A DNA stretch of 64,000 bases from CATQHD01 sp965202675 (GCA_965202675.1 OZ241842.1:496001-560000); one strand, 5' to 3'. Positions 17,401-25,348 are shown, numbered from the stretch's first letter. Program-made: numbers and translations. The notes: generated by a model from the sequence alone, not told the origin.

Positions 17401-17828
17401 TTGCGGAGGCCGGGCGTGGGGGAGTCCAGCTCCGGCAGGGCCGCCAGCAGGAACCGGGCGGCGGCGTGGTGGCTGGGCTCGCCCAGCGCCACGCGGGCCA
17501 GCCGCTCCACCTGCGAGGCTTCGAGGCCCTGGTAGATCACCGGGTTGTCGCCGGTCGGCCCGCACAGCGACACCCGCACCCCGCCCTCGGAGGGGTAGAA
17601 GACGGCCAGCAGCACCGGGCTGGCCCGGCCCGCCCGGCGCCTCGACCACGACCGGCGCAGATCGGACACGAGCGGCCGGGCGGACGCCTCGGCCAGGCAC
17701 ACCTCCAACCCGCTCGGCTTGTCCTGCGCGTACATGCCCGCCGGGGTCAGCGACGGCGCGAACCCCTCCGGCGCCGACCAGCTGATGGGGTCGCGCTCGC
17801 TCAGAAAATCATCGGCCATGCCAGCCAC
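14340..17828 (-). CDS. Eco57I-like N6-adenine DNA methyltransferase, frame-shifted at a 5-bp repeat
   Basis: The frame encodes 1162 residues. Residues about 560-960 hold the methyltransferase core: YFTKPFAVEHLL, motif I ADIAMGSGHFLV, and motif IV NPPWETV. The N-terminal 550 residues resemble the long N-terminal region of Eco57I/PglX/DrmMI-type enzymes. After about residue 1075 the frame enters the repeat tract, read as (P-N-P-T-Q)n, and then stops at 14340 without the expected C-terminus, which lies in another frame at 13594-14487. GC drops sharply near 15250, just after the NPPW motif. With the PLD-helicase and RAMA genes it forms one operon resembling a compact DISARM- or BREX-like defence system. 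The initiation codon may be 17828 or 17819. Confidence 0.85.
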   Translation of the reverse strand: MAGMADDFLSERDPISWSAPEGFAPSLTPAGMYAQDKPSGLEVCLAEASARPLVSDLRRSWSRRRAGRASPVLLAVFYPSEGGVRVSLCGPTGDNPVIYQGLEASQVERLARVALGEPSHHAAARFLLAALPELDSPTPGLRNAGLLATWELRAGVPEMTEWPEAVSRSAPLLASRGRRLVEGLGYGVEDLSVNTWMLTIEGRSRAVAVFCDDEEMFDAPAERFDGATPVSQGLAVADQRHVDWVILTRSSEIRLYAARPDTGVGRKGRAETFVELNLALLPRDKAGYLAMLFSSEALDGGGTLEKILDGSTRFAAELAERLRERVYFEAVPALAKAIAARMGTYPADKELEEAYEQVMVILFRLLFVAYAEDKELLPYSSNHHYRDHSLTQMAVRLLEDKRTGRDRYDDRATVLWDDCRQLWRAVDHGNIGWGVPAYDGGLFSEDPDMSPAGAALASLRLTDAEFAPALARLLIDRGPDGEEGPVDFRSLSVREFGTIYEGLLESRLFVAQDDLTVRKVKGKEMYAPAAEGVPAEVEAGAVFLYNRSGVRKATGSYFTKPFAVEHLLDHALEPALDGHIARLARLREAGDEAALARAFFDFRCADIAMGSGHFLVAALDRIEAKLSAWLTMNPVPAVTDELNRLRKTALESLGELEAGAEVETGSLLRRSVARHCVYGVDLNRVAVELARLAIWVHTFVPGLPLSFLDHNLVCGDSLTGVGGLDEAVAAFEPDADPQAPSLFRSQLEELLARAEESLRRLARTSDATKREIDQARAAHEEAQQAVAPAKALFDVLTAHRAGALPLPENYDEDTFVELSGLEEVTEAVGTFQPVHFPAAFPEVFLRERPGFDCLIGNPPWETVKVEKQKWWGRHEPGIRALSVGKMNAVIDAMRRSRPDLEPEYQSDIEEKRRLAGLIRRTFDLGPGDTDLYEAFAWRNWQLIRDRGTAGLVLPRTVLQAKGSEHWRKEVVQGGTFEQITTLLNTGGWVFEDVHSQYLITLTSLHKTDDEDRAISLNGPFSNYIDYQARKERYNEPILTLEFLSWSDDASFPQIPNHSGALRLFRKLRLHPRLDTNPTQPNPTQPNPTQPNPTQPNPTQPNPTQPNPTQPVYQRWRVRPVSEMHSTADKHRFVLDGGESARIARSIQQTTSTALSSTWDSVS
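14366..14495. repeat. imperfect 65-bp tandem duplication in methyltransferase gene
   Basis: Two diverged copies, offset by exactly 65 bp (shared GTGCTTGTC at 14374 and 14439), lie just after the 5-bp tract in reading direction. Each encodes W-R-V-R-P-x2-E-x2-S-T-x-D-K-H-R-F, but in different frames, since 65 is not a multiple of 3. The copy nearer the tract is in frame with the present N-terminus, the farther copy with the C-terminal frame. Confidence 0.75.
14500..14605. repeat. pentanucleotide (GGTTG)n tract, 21 units, in coding sequence
   Basis: A perfect 5-bp tandem repeat runs for 106 bp (21.2 units) with no interruption. On the coding (minus) strand it reads as repeated CCCAA and all three frames stay open. 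Because 5 is not a multiple of 3, every unit gained or lost changes the downstream frame. The plus strand has runs of GGG separated by TT and could form G-quadruplexes, which favour slippage. Confidence 0.95.
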
Positions 17829-17949
17829 GGTCCTGCCGCCCTCCAGGAACTACGACCGGCAAGCCTACACAACGGCTGCGGCACACTCCGTCGGACGGCC
17901 TGTTTCTCCCCTGCGGGACCGCAACGGCGCCCAGCCGCACCGTGAACAA

Positions 17950-18030
17950 GAGCGGCGCGGAAAGGCATCGGGAGGCACCCCGACGGAGGCGACTGTTGGA
18001 CGGTCTGCCCGACGAGCGCGGAGCGGCGGA
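17950..18030 (+). repeat. element E copy (GTTGGACGGTCTGCCCGA family)
   Basis: This stretch shares its end, TGTTGGACGGTCTGCCCGA, and a less conserved first half with copies at 25978-26064, 52640-52745 (minus) and 52830-52920 (minus). It lies upstream of the methyltransferase gene. No protein is apparent. Confidence 0.4.
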
Positions 18031-18107
18031 GCGCTGCGCCCGCCTGTGGAACGCCGAAGGCATCCCCCCCCCCTGTCGGTGCACCCCCGAACCCGCCGTC
18101 AAACCCC

Positions 18108-18412
18108 TATCCCATCCGAATCCAGGCGTTCCGCACCCGAATACGCCCGCCCCTGGCATCCCCGAACCCCTCCCCGAACCCCTATCCCCATCCGAATCCA
18201 GGCGTCCCGCACCCGAATACGCCCGCCCCTGGCATCCCCGAACCCCTCCCCGAACCCCTATCCCCATCCGAATCCAGGCGTCCCGCACCCGAATACGCCC
18301 GCCCCTGGCATCCCCGAACCCCTCCCCGAACCCCTATCCCCATCCGAATCCAGGCGTCCCGCACCCGAATACGCCCGCCCCTGGCATCCCCGAATCCCTC
18401 TCCCCGAACCCC
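18108..18412. repeat. 76-bp tandem repeat, four copies
   Basis: The unit containing CCATCCGAATCCAGGCGT recurs at exactly 76-bp spacing (18116, 18192, 18268, 18344). Copies 2-4 are nearly identical. The array is directly repeated without spacers, so it is a minisatellite and not a CRISPR. It lies in the gene-free stretch 17829-18768, next to a class B element. Confidence 0.9.
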
Positions 18413-18689
18413 CTGGTCAAACCCCTATTCCACCCCCGGACCCCGGCAAGAACGCGAAAAACGCCGCCCACCACGCCCCGCTTCGCGGGCCCGGCCCCCA
18501 CCTCCACCACCTGGATTCCGGACGCGGTCGGTCAGTACCCCGGAGGGCCGCGTTCGGAGGATGATCCCTGTCACGGTCTGCGCCGGCTGCGGACCGGAGG
18601 TGCTTTCGGCTCTTCCATTGATACAGCATCGGTGCGACAAGGTCAATACCCTTGTGCGGGATCCGGCGGGATTTTTTTGTCATTTCGTG
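18406..18689 (-). repeat. promoter-hairpin element, class B copy 1
   Basis: Read on the minus strand: TTGACC (18641-18646), 17-bp spacer, TATCAA (18618-18623), a short GGTC/GACC hairpin, then a GC-rich core GGGCCCGCGAAGCGGGGCG, then GGCGTTTTTCGCGTTCTTG. The same 281-284-bp sequence is found at 26115-26395 (minus) and 52305-52587 (plus), mostly with point differences. It points toward the methyltransferase operon. Confidence 0.6.
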
Positions 18690-18768
18690 ATTCAAGCCCC
18701 CGCTCCCCGGCCGTCGAGCCGCGCAGACCGCCGCCGCACCCCCGCCGGCCATGGGCCGGGGCGGCGCT

Positions 18769-19296
18769 TCAGAGGCGGCGCAGGCGCTCCACCCTGGGGT
18801 CGCCCGCGCCCAGATAGCGGGCGAGGTCGTCCGCCGCGGCCGCCGCGTCGAACGCCTCGGCTTCGGCCATGTCCTGGAGGTCCGTCCAGTCCCGCGGGCG
18901 GTTGAAGAACGCCTTGAAGACGGCCAGGTCGCGGCAGGCCAGGAACGGCACCTGCATCCCGCCGAAGGGCCGCCGGCGCACCCTCGCCGCCGCTTCCTGG
19001 TGGAAGAGGGTCGTGCTGAAGAAAACGTCGATCGGCGCAACGCCCCATCTGAGCCGGGCCTGGCCCCTCGTGACGGCCTCCCGGCGGGCCGCCCCGCCCG
19101 CCTCGACGCCCTCGGGCAGGGCATCCAGCGCCTTGTCGGCTTCATCCGGGCCGACGAACAGGTTCAGGTCGATGCCGATGGTGGCGCGGGGCCGCGCGGT
19201 GCACCAGGCCAGCGCCAGCGCGCCGCCGAAGGCGTGGGGCACCCCTCCTGCTTCGAGGGCGCGGTGGACAGCGGTTATCCGCCCGGCCGGATTCAC
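18769..19296 (-). CDS. nucleotidyltransferase-fold protein, possible AbiEii-like toxin
   Basis: This 175-residue protein has the pattern of minimal nucleotidyltransferases used as toxins or unknown transferases: FGGALALAWCTARPRAT near residue 23, then IDLNLFV, and a C-terminal CRDLAVFKAFFNRPRDWTD, which in relatives reads as the LxxLKxxA..R.KD segment. Only one Asp of the usual D-x-D is obvious. It is preceded, 10 bp upstream, by an Xre-type HTH gene. The pair looks like a toxin-antitoxin module; the toxin call is inference. Confidence 0.6.
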   Translation of the reverse strand: MNPAGRITAVHRALEAGGVPHAFGGALALAWCTARPRATIGIDLNLFVGPDEADKALDALPEGVEAGGAARREAVTRGQARLRWGVAPIDVFFSTTLFHQEAAARVRRRPFGGMQVPFLACRDLAVFKAFFNRPRDWTDLQDMAEAEAFDAAAAADDLARYLGAGDPRVERLRRL

Positions 19297-19306
19297 CCGG
19301 CTGTGT

Positions 19307-19570
19307 TCAACGGCCGAACACCGGGTATTCGAGGGTCGGGGAGAACCGGACGGGGAACTGTTCGGCCAGCTCGAGGAGGGCGGCCAGCTCCTCGCCCCGG
19401 TCGAAGTCGGCGCAGGTGACGATCCAGTCCAACATTCCCGGATCGGGCGCTTCCGCCCCGGATTCGTAGGCCTCCAGCGTCGAAGGCTCTATCCCGACCC
19501 GCCTGGCCATGGCCCGGATCGGCAGGCCGATCCGCCGCCTGGCTTCGCGTACGGTCTCCGCAGGATCCAT
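19307..19570 (-). CDS. Xre-type helix-turn-helix protein
   Basis: This 87-residue protein holds one helix-turn-helix of the Cro/C1 (Xre) type in residues about 7-60 (PIRAMARRVGIEPSTLEAYE, then a helix ending SGAEAPD). It sits 10 bp before the nucleotidyltransferase gene and would act as its antitoxin and autorepressor if this is a toxin-antitoxin pair. No operator palindrome is evident upstream. Confidence 0.68.
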   Translation of the reverse strand: MDPAETVREARRRIGLPIRAMARRVGIEPSTLEAYESGAEAPDPGMLDWIVTCADFDRGEELAALLELAEQFPVRFSPTLEYPVFGR

Positions 19571-19639
19571 GGCCCCATTTTACCGGCCCGCCGGAGGGAA
19601 TACCGATATTTGTCACACCCTCGTGGCACGATAAAGGTC

Positions 19640-20005
19640 ATGGAACCGATGGAGTGCGCAGACCACCCGGTGTCGAACAGGGCCCACGGCGGGGTCCGGG
19701 CCGGGGCGTGCGGGGAGTGCCGCGTGGTGCGGTTCCGCTCCGCCGGGGGAAGCGCCGACCCGTGGGAGGCTCTGGGGGCGCTGTTCGAGGACTACCGGCT
19801 GATCGGGCGGCTCGACACGATCCGGGCGCCCGGCGCCGAGGTGCTGGCCTACCGCCCCCGGCGCCCCGAGGATGCGTCCGCCCTGGCGGTTATCCCGCCG
19901 CACCGGTGGTTCAAGGCGGCCGACCGCCTCTGGATGTGCCACGACGGGTCGCTCCTGCTGCTGGCCCACGAGTCGGCGTACGCATCGAAGGTGGTGGGCG
20001 CATGA
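19640..20005 (+). CDS. hypothetical protein, Cys-rich N-terminus
   Basis: This 121-residue protein has Cys pairs near the N-terminus (ECADH, then ACGEC) that may bind a metal, followed by an alpha/beta-looking segment. A TTTGTCACA box and an ATAAAGG segment lie just before the ATG at 19640, so transcription may begin very near or at the start codon (leaderless). I do not recognise the family. It precedes the ATP-grasp cluster with a gap of 156 bp. Confidence 0.5.
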   Translation: MEPMECADHPVSNRAHGGVRAGACGECRVVRFRSAGGSADPWEALGALFEDYRLIGRLDTIRAPGAEVLAYRPRRPEDASALAVIPPHRWFKAADRLWMCHDGSLLLLAHESAYASKVVGA

Positions 20006-20161
20006 ACCCCATGAAAATGAATGCGCGCCCATGAAGGAAGGAAGGGAAGGAAAGGCGCGTCCGGCAAACCGCCGGATGCGGCGCCGTCGAATATATGATG
20101 GCGTGCCCGGTCGAGATAGACGGAGAACGATGCGGAAACCCGGCGGAATCGGGCGTATGCA

Positions 20162-21610
20162 ATGGACGGCGGCGCCGTGAGCTTCATATCCTACGGCTTG
20201 GACGACGCCGTCTTCGACGAGATGTTCCACACCGACGGCGAGCCGCGCCCGCACTGCCGGCCGCTCTACGAAGACCTGCAGCAGCTGTCCCCCGCCGGCC
20301 TGATGGGAATCGGGGAATGGGTGTCCCGCTCGTTCTCCAACGAGGGCATAACCTTCACCGTCTACGGAGACGAAGAGACCGACGAGCAGATCATCCCCGT
20401 CGACTGCATCCCCCGGATCATGGACGGCGCCGAATGGCGGCAGATCACCCTCGGGCTGGAGCAGCGGCTGGCGGCGATCAACATGTTCATCGAGGACGTA
20501 TACGGCGCCGCCCGCATCGTCCGCGACGGGGTCATCCCCGCGGACGTGGTGAGGGGCTGCCCCCAGTACCGCCTCGAGATGCGGGGCTTCTCCGCTCCGG
20601 GGGGCGTCTGGGTGGGGGTGGCCGGCACCGACCTGGTGCGCACCAACGACGGGTTCCGGGTGTTGGAGGACAACGTCCGGGTGCCCTCCGGCGTGTCGTA
20701 CATGATGGCCATCCGCAAGGTCACCAAGGCGGCCTACCGGCGCCTGTACCGCCGGGCCGGGGTCGAGGAGGCCGAGAACTACCCCCGCCTGCTGGCCGCA
20801 ACGCTGCGCGAGCTGGCGCCGGAGGGGCGCACCGATCCGACCGTCGCCCTGCTCACCCCCGGCGTCTACAACTCGGCCTTCTACGAGCACATGTTCCTGG
20901 CCCGCCATATCGGAGCGGAGCTGGTGGAGGGCCGCGATCTGCTGGCGGACGGCGGCTTCGTCTACATGCGCACCACGGGGGGCCTGCGCCGGGTGGACGT
21001 CATATACCGGCGCATCGACGACGACTTCCTCGATCCGCTGGTCTTCCGCCCCGACTCGCTGCTGGGCGTACCCGGGCTGATGCACGCCTTCCGGCTCGGC
21101 AACGTCTCCCTGGTCAACGCACCCGGCACCGGAGTGGCGGACGACAAGAGCGTCTACGCCTACGTGCCCGACATGGTCCGTTACTACCTGGGCAAGGAGC
21201 CCCTGCTGGCCAACGTGGACACCTACCTGTGCCGCCGCCCCGAGGATCTCGAGTACACCCTCGACAACCTGGAGCATCTGGTGGTCAAGCAGGTCGGCGA
21301 ATCGGGCGGCTACGGGATGCTGATCGGCCCCCACGCCGCCCCGGAGGAGCGGAACGAGTTCGCGGAGCTCCTGCGCGCCGACCCCGCCGGGTACATCTCC
21401 CAGCCGACCCTCGCCCTGTCCCGCTCCCCCTGCCTGATCGAAGGGGACATCGAACCCCGCCATGTGGACCTGCGCCCCTTCGTGCTGCAGGGCCGCAGCT
21501 CCCGCATCGTGCCCGGCGCCCTGTGCCGCGTCGCCCTCCGCCGGGGGAGCCTGGTGGTCAACTCCAGCCAGGGGGGCGGCGTCAAGGACTTCTGGGTGCT
21601 GGAGGGCTGA
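20162..21610 (+). CDS. circularly permuted ATP-grasp protein (DUF404/DUF407)
   Basis: This 482-residue protein is a circularly permuted ATP-grasp ligase: MFIEDVYG near residue 105, LEDNVRVPSGVSY near 165, LLTPG, VDVIYRR, LVKQVGESGGYGM near 380 and RHVDLRPFVL near 440. These enzymes form an amide-type bond with ATP on an unknown substrate. The next two genes (alpha-E, transglutaminase) are its standard partners, predicted to make or modify a peptide. A GTG at 20177 is an alternative start. Confidence 0.88.
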   Translation: MDGGAVSFISYGLDDAVFDEMFHTDGEPRPHCRPLYEDLQQLSPAGLMGIGEWVSRSFSNEGITFTVYGDEETDEQIIPVDCIPRIMDGAEWRQITLGLEQRLAAINMFIEDVYGAARIVRDGVIPADVVRGCPQYRLEMRGFSAPGGVWVGVAGTDLVRTNDGFRVLEDNVRVPSGVSYMMAIRKVTKAAYRRLYRRAGVEEAENYPRLLAATLRELAPEGRTDPTVALLTPGVYNSAFYEHMFLARHIGAELVEGRDLLADGGFVYMRTTGGLRRVDVIYRRIDDDFLDPLVFRPDSLLGVPGLMHAFRLGNVSLVNAPGTGVADDKSVYAYVPDMVRYYLGKEPLLANVDTYLCRRPEDLEYTLDNLEHLVVKQVGESGGYGMLIGPHAAPEERNEFAELLRADPAGYISQPTLALSRSPCLIEGDIEPRHVDLRPFVLQGRSSRIVPGALCRVALRRGSLVVNSSQGGGVKDFWVLEG

Positions 21611-21615
21611 GGGCG

Positions 21616-22581
21616 ATGCTGTCGCGCAGCGCGGAGGGCCTCTACTGGATGGGGCGCAGCTTCGAGCGGGTGAGCCACCTGTCCCGCCTGTTGAGGATCC
21701 AAACCGAGTCGCTGGTCGACCGCCCGCTGCGGGAGATCCACTTCGGCTGGCGGCGGATATACGAGAGCCTGCACCGGCGTCCGCCCGGCGGCGCCCTGCA
21801 TCTGCACCGCAGCGACTCATACACGCTGGCCGACGCCTACACGCTGGCCGACAACCTGACCTTCGAGCCCGCCAACCCCGACTCGATCCGCAACTGCCTG
21901 GCCGCGAGCCGCGAGAACGCCCGCCAGATGCGCCATTGCCTGTCCGCCCAGATGTGGACGGAGATCAACCGCTGCTATCTGAAGATGAAGAGCGTGGAGA
22001 TCAGCGACATCTGGATCTCCTCGCCCGAAAGCTTCTACGCCGAGGCGGCCGCCGACATCGACACCCTCACCGGCGTGGCCGCCGCCACCCTGTACCGCGA
22101 CGAGCGCTGGCTCTTCCTGCGGCTGGGCCGGTTCGTGGAGCGCACCCAGCTGTGCGCCTCCCTGCTGGCGGCGCAGATCGACGCCTCCCGTTTCTTCGAG
22201 GCGGGCGCCGAAACCGACTGGACCGGCCTGCTGCGGGTCTACTACGCCTTCGACGCCTACAACCGCTCCCACGGGGCGGAGGTGACCCCCGGCCGGGTGC
22301 TGGACCTGCTGGCCACCGACGTCCAGCTGCCCGGCTCTCTCACCCACTCGATCACCGTCACCGGACGGACGCTCTCCCGGATCGGCGCCGGGCCGGGCGG
22401 CGCGTCCGACGCCCGGTGCGGACAGGCCGCAGAACGCCTCGGCGCCCTGGTAGGCGGGGAATGGCCGGGCGGGGGCCGCCGGGAACTGCTGAACGCGGTC
22501 GGGGCCGAGTCCCGGGAGATGCACGACGCGATAACCGGCGCATATTTCGACTATCCGATCGAGGGTGCGCCCGGGCGTTGA
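21616..22581 (+). CDS. alpha-E domain protein
   Basis: This 321-residue, mostly helical protein begins MLSRSAEGLYWMGRSFERV, the hallmark of alpha-E (DUF403) proteins, and keeps NARQMRHCLS and RFVERTQL. Its function is unknown but it always travels with the permuted ATP-grasp and transglutaminase proteins. It starts 5 bp after the ATP-grasp stop and ends 2 bp before the transglutaminase start, so the three form one operon. Confidence 0.88.
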   Translation: MLSRSAEGLYWMGRSFERVSHLSRLLRIQTESLVDRPLREIHFGWRRIYESLHRRPPGGALHLHRSDSYTLADAYTLADNLTFEPANPDSIRNCLAASRENARQMRHCLSAQMWTEINRCYLKMKSVEISDIWISSPESFYAEAAADIDTLTGVAAATLYRDERWLFLRLGRFVERTQLCASLLAAQIDASRFFEAGAETDWTGLLRVYYAFDAYNRSHGAEVTPGRVLDLLATDVQLPGSLTHSITVTGRTLSRIGAGPGGASDARCGQAAERLGALVGGEWPGGGRRELLNAVGAESREMHDAITGAYFDYPIEGAPGR

Positions 22582-22583
22582 CC

Positions 22584-23447
22584 ATGGACGGCCCCGCCCT
22601 CTACCGCATCGAGCACGCCACCCGCTTCTTCTACACCCACCCGGTGGTCCACTGCGCCATGTACCTCCACCTGGCGCCGCGCAACGACGGGGGCCAGCGG
22701 CTGTCCTCCTTCGAGGTGTCCTCGTCGCCCTCCGCCCCGGCCCGCGCCGAGGAGGACCCGTTCGGCAACACCCGGCACCTCCTGGCCGTCCGCACCGAGC
22801 ACTCGACCCTCGAGGTGGCGGCCCGGTCGACCGTCGAGGCGGCGGCCGCCCCGGAGCTGCCGGAATCCCTGGGCGGGGGCGCCTGGGGCGAGCTGCGCTC
22901 GACGGTCGACGCCTGGGCCGACTGGGACTTCACCCGTCCGAGCCCGCGCGCCTCCCCCTCCCCCGCCCTGGCCGCCTTTGCGGACGGGCTGGGCGTCGAG
23001 CCGGACGGCGACCCGCTGGCGGACCTGCTGGCGCTGTCCGACGCCCTGAACGAAACGTTCGACTACACCCCGGGCGCCACGCTGGTCGACTCCCCGATGG
23101 AACAGATCCTGGAAACCGGCCGGGGGGTCTGCCAGGACTACGCCCACGTGATGATCGCCGTCGCCCGCTCCTGGGGCGTCCCCTCCCGCTACGTGTCGGG
23201 CTATCTGCACGTATCCGGACCCGACGGCGGCCGGGCCTACGGATCGGCCACCCACGCCTGGGTGGAGTGCCGGCTTCCCGGCCTGGGCTGGGTGGGCTTC
23301 GACCCCACCAACCGGTGCACGGCCGACGAGCGGTACGTCCGCGTGGCGGCGGGCCGCGACTACTCCGACGTGGCACCTACGCGGGGCGTCCTCCGGGGGG
23401 GCGGCCGTTCGCCGGTGGAGGTGGACATCGACATGACCCGCCTCTGA
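22584..23447 (+). CDS. transglutaminase family protein
   Basis: This 287-residue protein has the bacterial transglutaminase N-terminal beta domain (RIEHATRFFY, residues 1-110) followed by the papain-like core with the catalytic triad Cys in GRGVCQDYAH, His in ATHAWVEC and Asp in GFDPTNR. In such clusters it probably acts as a peptidase or transamidase on the ATP-grasp product. It is cytoplasmic (no signal). Third gene of the operon. Confidence 0.9.
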   Translation: MDGPALYRIEHATRFFYTHPVVHCAMYLHLAPRNDGGQRLSSFEVSSSPSAPARAEEDPFGNTRHLLAVRTEHSTLEVAARSTVEAAAAPELPESLGGGAWGELRSTVDAWADWDFTRPSPRASPSPALAAFADGLGVEPDGDPLADLLALSDALNETFDYTPGATLVDSPMEQILETGRGVCQDYAHVMIAVARSWGVPSRYVSGYLHVSGPDGGRAYGSATHAWVECRLPGLGWVGFDPTNRCTADERYVRVAAGRDYSDVAPTRGVLRGGGRSPVEVDIDMTRL

Positions 23448-23452
23448 GGTGG

Positions 23453-25348
23453 TCAGGCGGGCGCCTGTTGGCGGCGGAAACGGGTCCGGTAGAGACGGGT
23501 GTACAGGCCGCCTGCTTCGAGCAGGCCGGCGTGGGCGCCCTGCTCCACCAGGCGGCCCTCGTCCAGCACCAGGATGCGGTCGGCCGCCCGGATGGTGGAA
23601 AGGCGGTGGGCTATCACCAGGGAGGTGCGGCCCTTCATGACCTCTTCCAGCGCCTCATGCACCAGGGCCTCGGATTCGGAGTCGAGGTGGGCGGTGGCTT
23701 CGTCCAGGATGAGAATCTGCGGATCCTTCAGGATCACCCGCGCCAGGGCGATCCGCTGCTTCTCGCCGCCCGACAGACGGTATCCCCGCTCCCCCACCAC
23801 CGTCTCGTATCCGTCGGCCAGGGAAACGATGAAATCGTGGATGTTGGCCGCCCGGGAGGCCGCCTCGATCTCGCCCCGGCCGGCGTCCGGCTTGCCGTAG
23901 CGCAGGTTGGCGGCGATGGTGTCGTGGAAGAGGAAGGTCTCCTGGGTGACCACCCCCACCGACTGCTCCAGCGAATCCAGGGCGGCGTCGCGCACGTCCA
24001 CCCCGTCGATCCTGATATGCCCCCGGTCCAGGTCGTAGAGGCGGGGTATCAGGTAGCTGACGGTGGTCTTGCCGGCGCCGGAAGGACCCACCAGGGCGAC
24101 CAGCTCGCCCGGCTCGATGCGGAAGCTCATGTCCTCGACCGCCCACTCGCGGCCGGACCGGAAGGCGGAGACGGGGCCCCCGCCGGGCCGCCGGAACCGG
24201 TCGACCGAGGCCAAGCCGCCGGGCCGTTCGGTCTGGTAACGGAAGTACACCCGGTCGAAGGAGACCGCGCCCCGCACGGGCCGGATGTCCACCGCTCCGG
24301 GCCGCTCCACGATGTCGTGCGGAAGGTCCAGCACCTCGAAGACCCGCTCGAAGGAGACCAGGGAGGAGGCGAACTCCACCCGGGCGTTGGATATGGCCGA
24401 CAGCGGCCCGTACAGCTGCGCCAGCAGGGTGGAGAACATGATTACGGTGCCGAGGCTCAGCCCGCCGCGGATGACCAAGTAGCCGCCCGCCCAGAACACG
24501 GCGGCGGTGCCCATGGCGCTCACCAGCCCCAGGGCGGCGAAGAACCAGCGCCCGATCATGGCCGAGCGGACGCCCAGGTCCCGCACGTTCCGGGCCTCCT
24601 CGGCGAAGCGGGCCGCCTCTTCCCGGCGGCGTCCGAACAGCTTCACCAGCAGGGCGCCGCTGACGTTGAAGGTCTCGTTGAGGATGGCGGACATGGCGGC
24701 GTTGTGCTGCATCTGTTGGCGGGTTATCCGGCGGAGGATGCCGGCCACCCGCCGAGCCGGGTAGACGAACAGGGGCAGGGCGGCCGCCGCCAGCAGGGTG
24801 AGGCGCCATTCGGCCCGGAACATCACCACCAGGATCACCGCCGCCGAGACGAAGTTGGAGGTGATGGTGACGAAGGTGCCGGTGATGGCGGTCTGCGCGC
24901 CCACCACATCGTTGTCGAGCCGGGAGACCAGCTCGCCGGTCTTGGTCTGGGTGAAAAAACGCAGCGACATGGCCTGGAGATGGGTGTAGAGGGAGCGCCG
25001 CAGGTCGTAGATGATCCCCTCCCCCGCCCGGGCCGACATCCACCGCTGCAGGGCGCCCACCGACACCGTTGCCAGCGGCGCGGCCACCATCCCCGCCCCG
25101 AGCAGGGTGAGCCGCCCCAGGTCGGCTTCGGGGATGGCGCGGTCAACCAGCTCCCTGATGAGCAGGGGCGGAACCACCGTCAGCATCGAGATGATCAGAA
25201 TGGTGGCCAGCACGCCCGCCAGCATCCACCGGTAGGGCCGCCCGTAGGCGAACACCCGCCGCAGCAGGGCCCGGTCGATCTCCGGCGCCTTCTGCTCCGA
25301 GTCGTAGCGCAGGTAGGACCACCAGCCCCCGCTCGATCCGTGAAAGAT
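23453..25348 (-). CDS. ABC transporter, fused membrane and ATPase domains
   Basis: The protein has a six-helix ABC exporter membrane domain (about 40-330) and a nucleotide-binding domain with Walker A GPSGAGKTT, signature LSGGEKQR and Walker B ILILDEATAHLD. Such half-exporters dimerise to export lipids or drugs. The only ATG/GTG/TTG in the correct region is a GTG at 25255, inside the expected N-terminus. Upstream the frame encodes a typical leader (GGWWSYLRYDSEQ) and a good AAGGAGG site lies 5 bases before an ATC at 25348. I take that as a likely non-standard start, giving about 631 residues; the safe minimum is 23453-25255. Confidence 0.85.
   Translation of the reverse strand: MFHGSSGGWWSYLRYDSEQKAPEIDRALLRRVFAYGRPYRWMLAGVLATILIISMLTVVPPLLIRELVDRAIPEADLGRLTLLGAGMVAAPLATVSVGALQRWMSARAGEGIIYDLRRSLYTHLQAMSLRFFTQTKTGELVSRLDNDVVGAQTAITGTFVTITSNFVSAAVILVVMFRAEWRLTLLAAAALPLFVYPARRVAGILRRITRQQMQHNAAMSAILNETFNVSGALLVKLFGRRREEAARFAEEARNVRDLGVRSAMIGRWFFAALGLVSAMGTAAVFWAGGYLVIRGGLSLGTVIMFSTLLAQLYGPLSAISNARVEFASSLVSFERVFEVLDLPHDIVERPGAVDIRPVRGAVSFDRVYFRYQTERPGGLASVDRFRRPGGGPVSAFRSGREWAVEDMSFRIEPGELVALVGPSGAGKTTVSYLIPRLYDLDRGHIRIDGVDVRDAALDSLEQSVGVVTQETFLFHDTIAANLRYGKPDAGRGEIEAASRAANIHDFIVSLADGYETVVGERGYRLSGGEKQRIALARVILKDPQILILDEATAHLDSESEALVHEALEEVMKGRTSLVIAHRLSTIRAADRILVLDEGRLVEQGAHAGLLEAGGLYTRLYRTRFRRQQAPA

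Noticed and set aside
18108..18412. Possible CRISPR array
   Set aside because: The 76-bp units are directly adjacent with no unique spacers, and no cas genes are present.
20095..20180. Small Cys-containing peptide (CPVEIDGERCG)
   Set aside because: It looks zinc-finger-like but has no ribosome site and runs out of frame into the ATP-grasp gene.
19613..21820. 735-codon minus-strand open frame
   Set aside because: Antisense to the ATP-grasp gene, with no recognisable motif.
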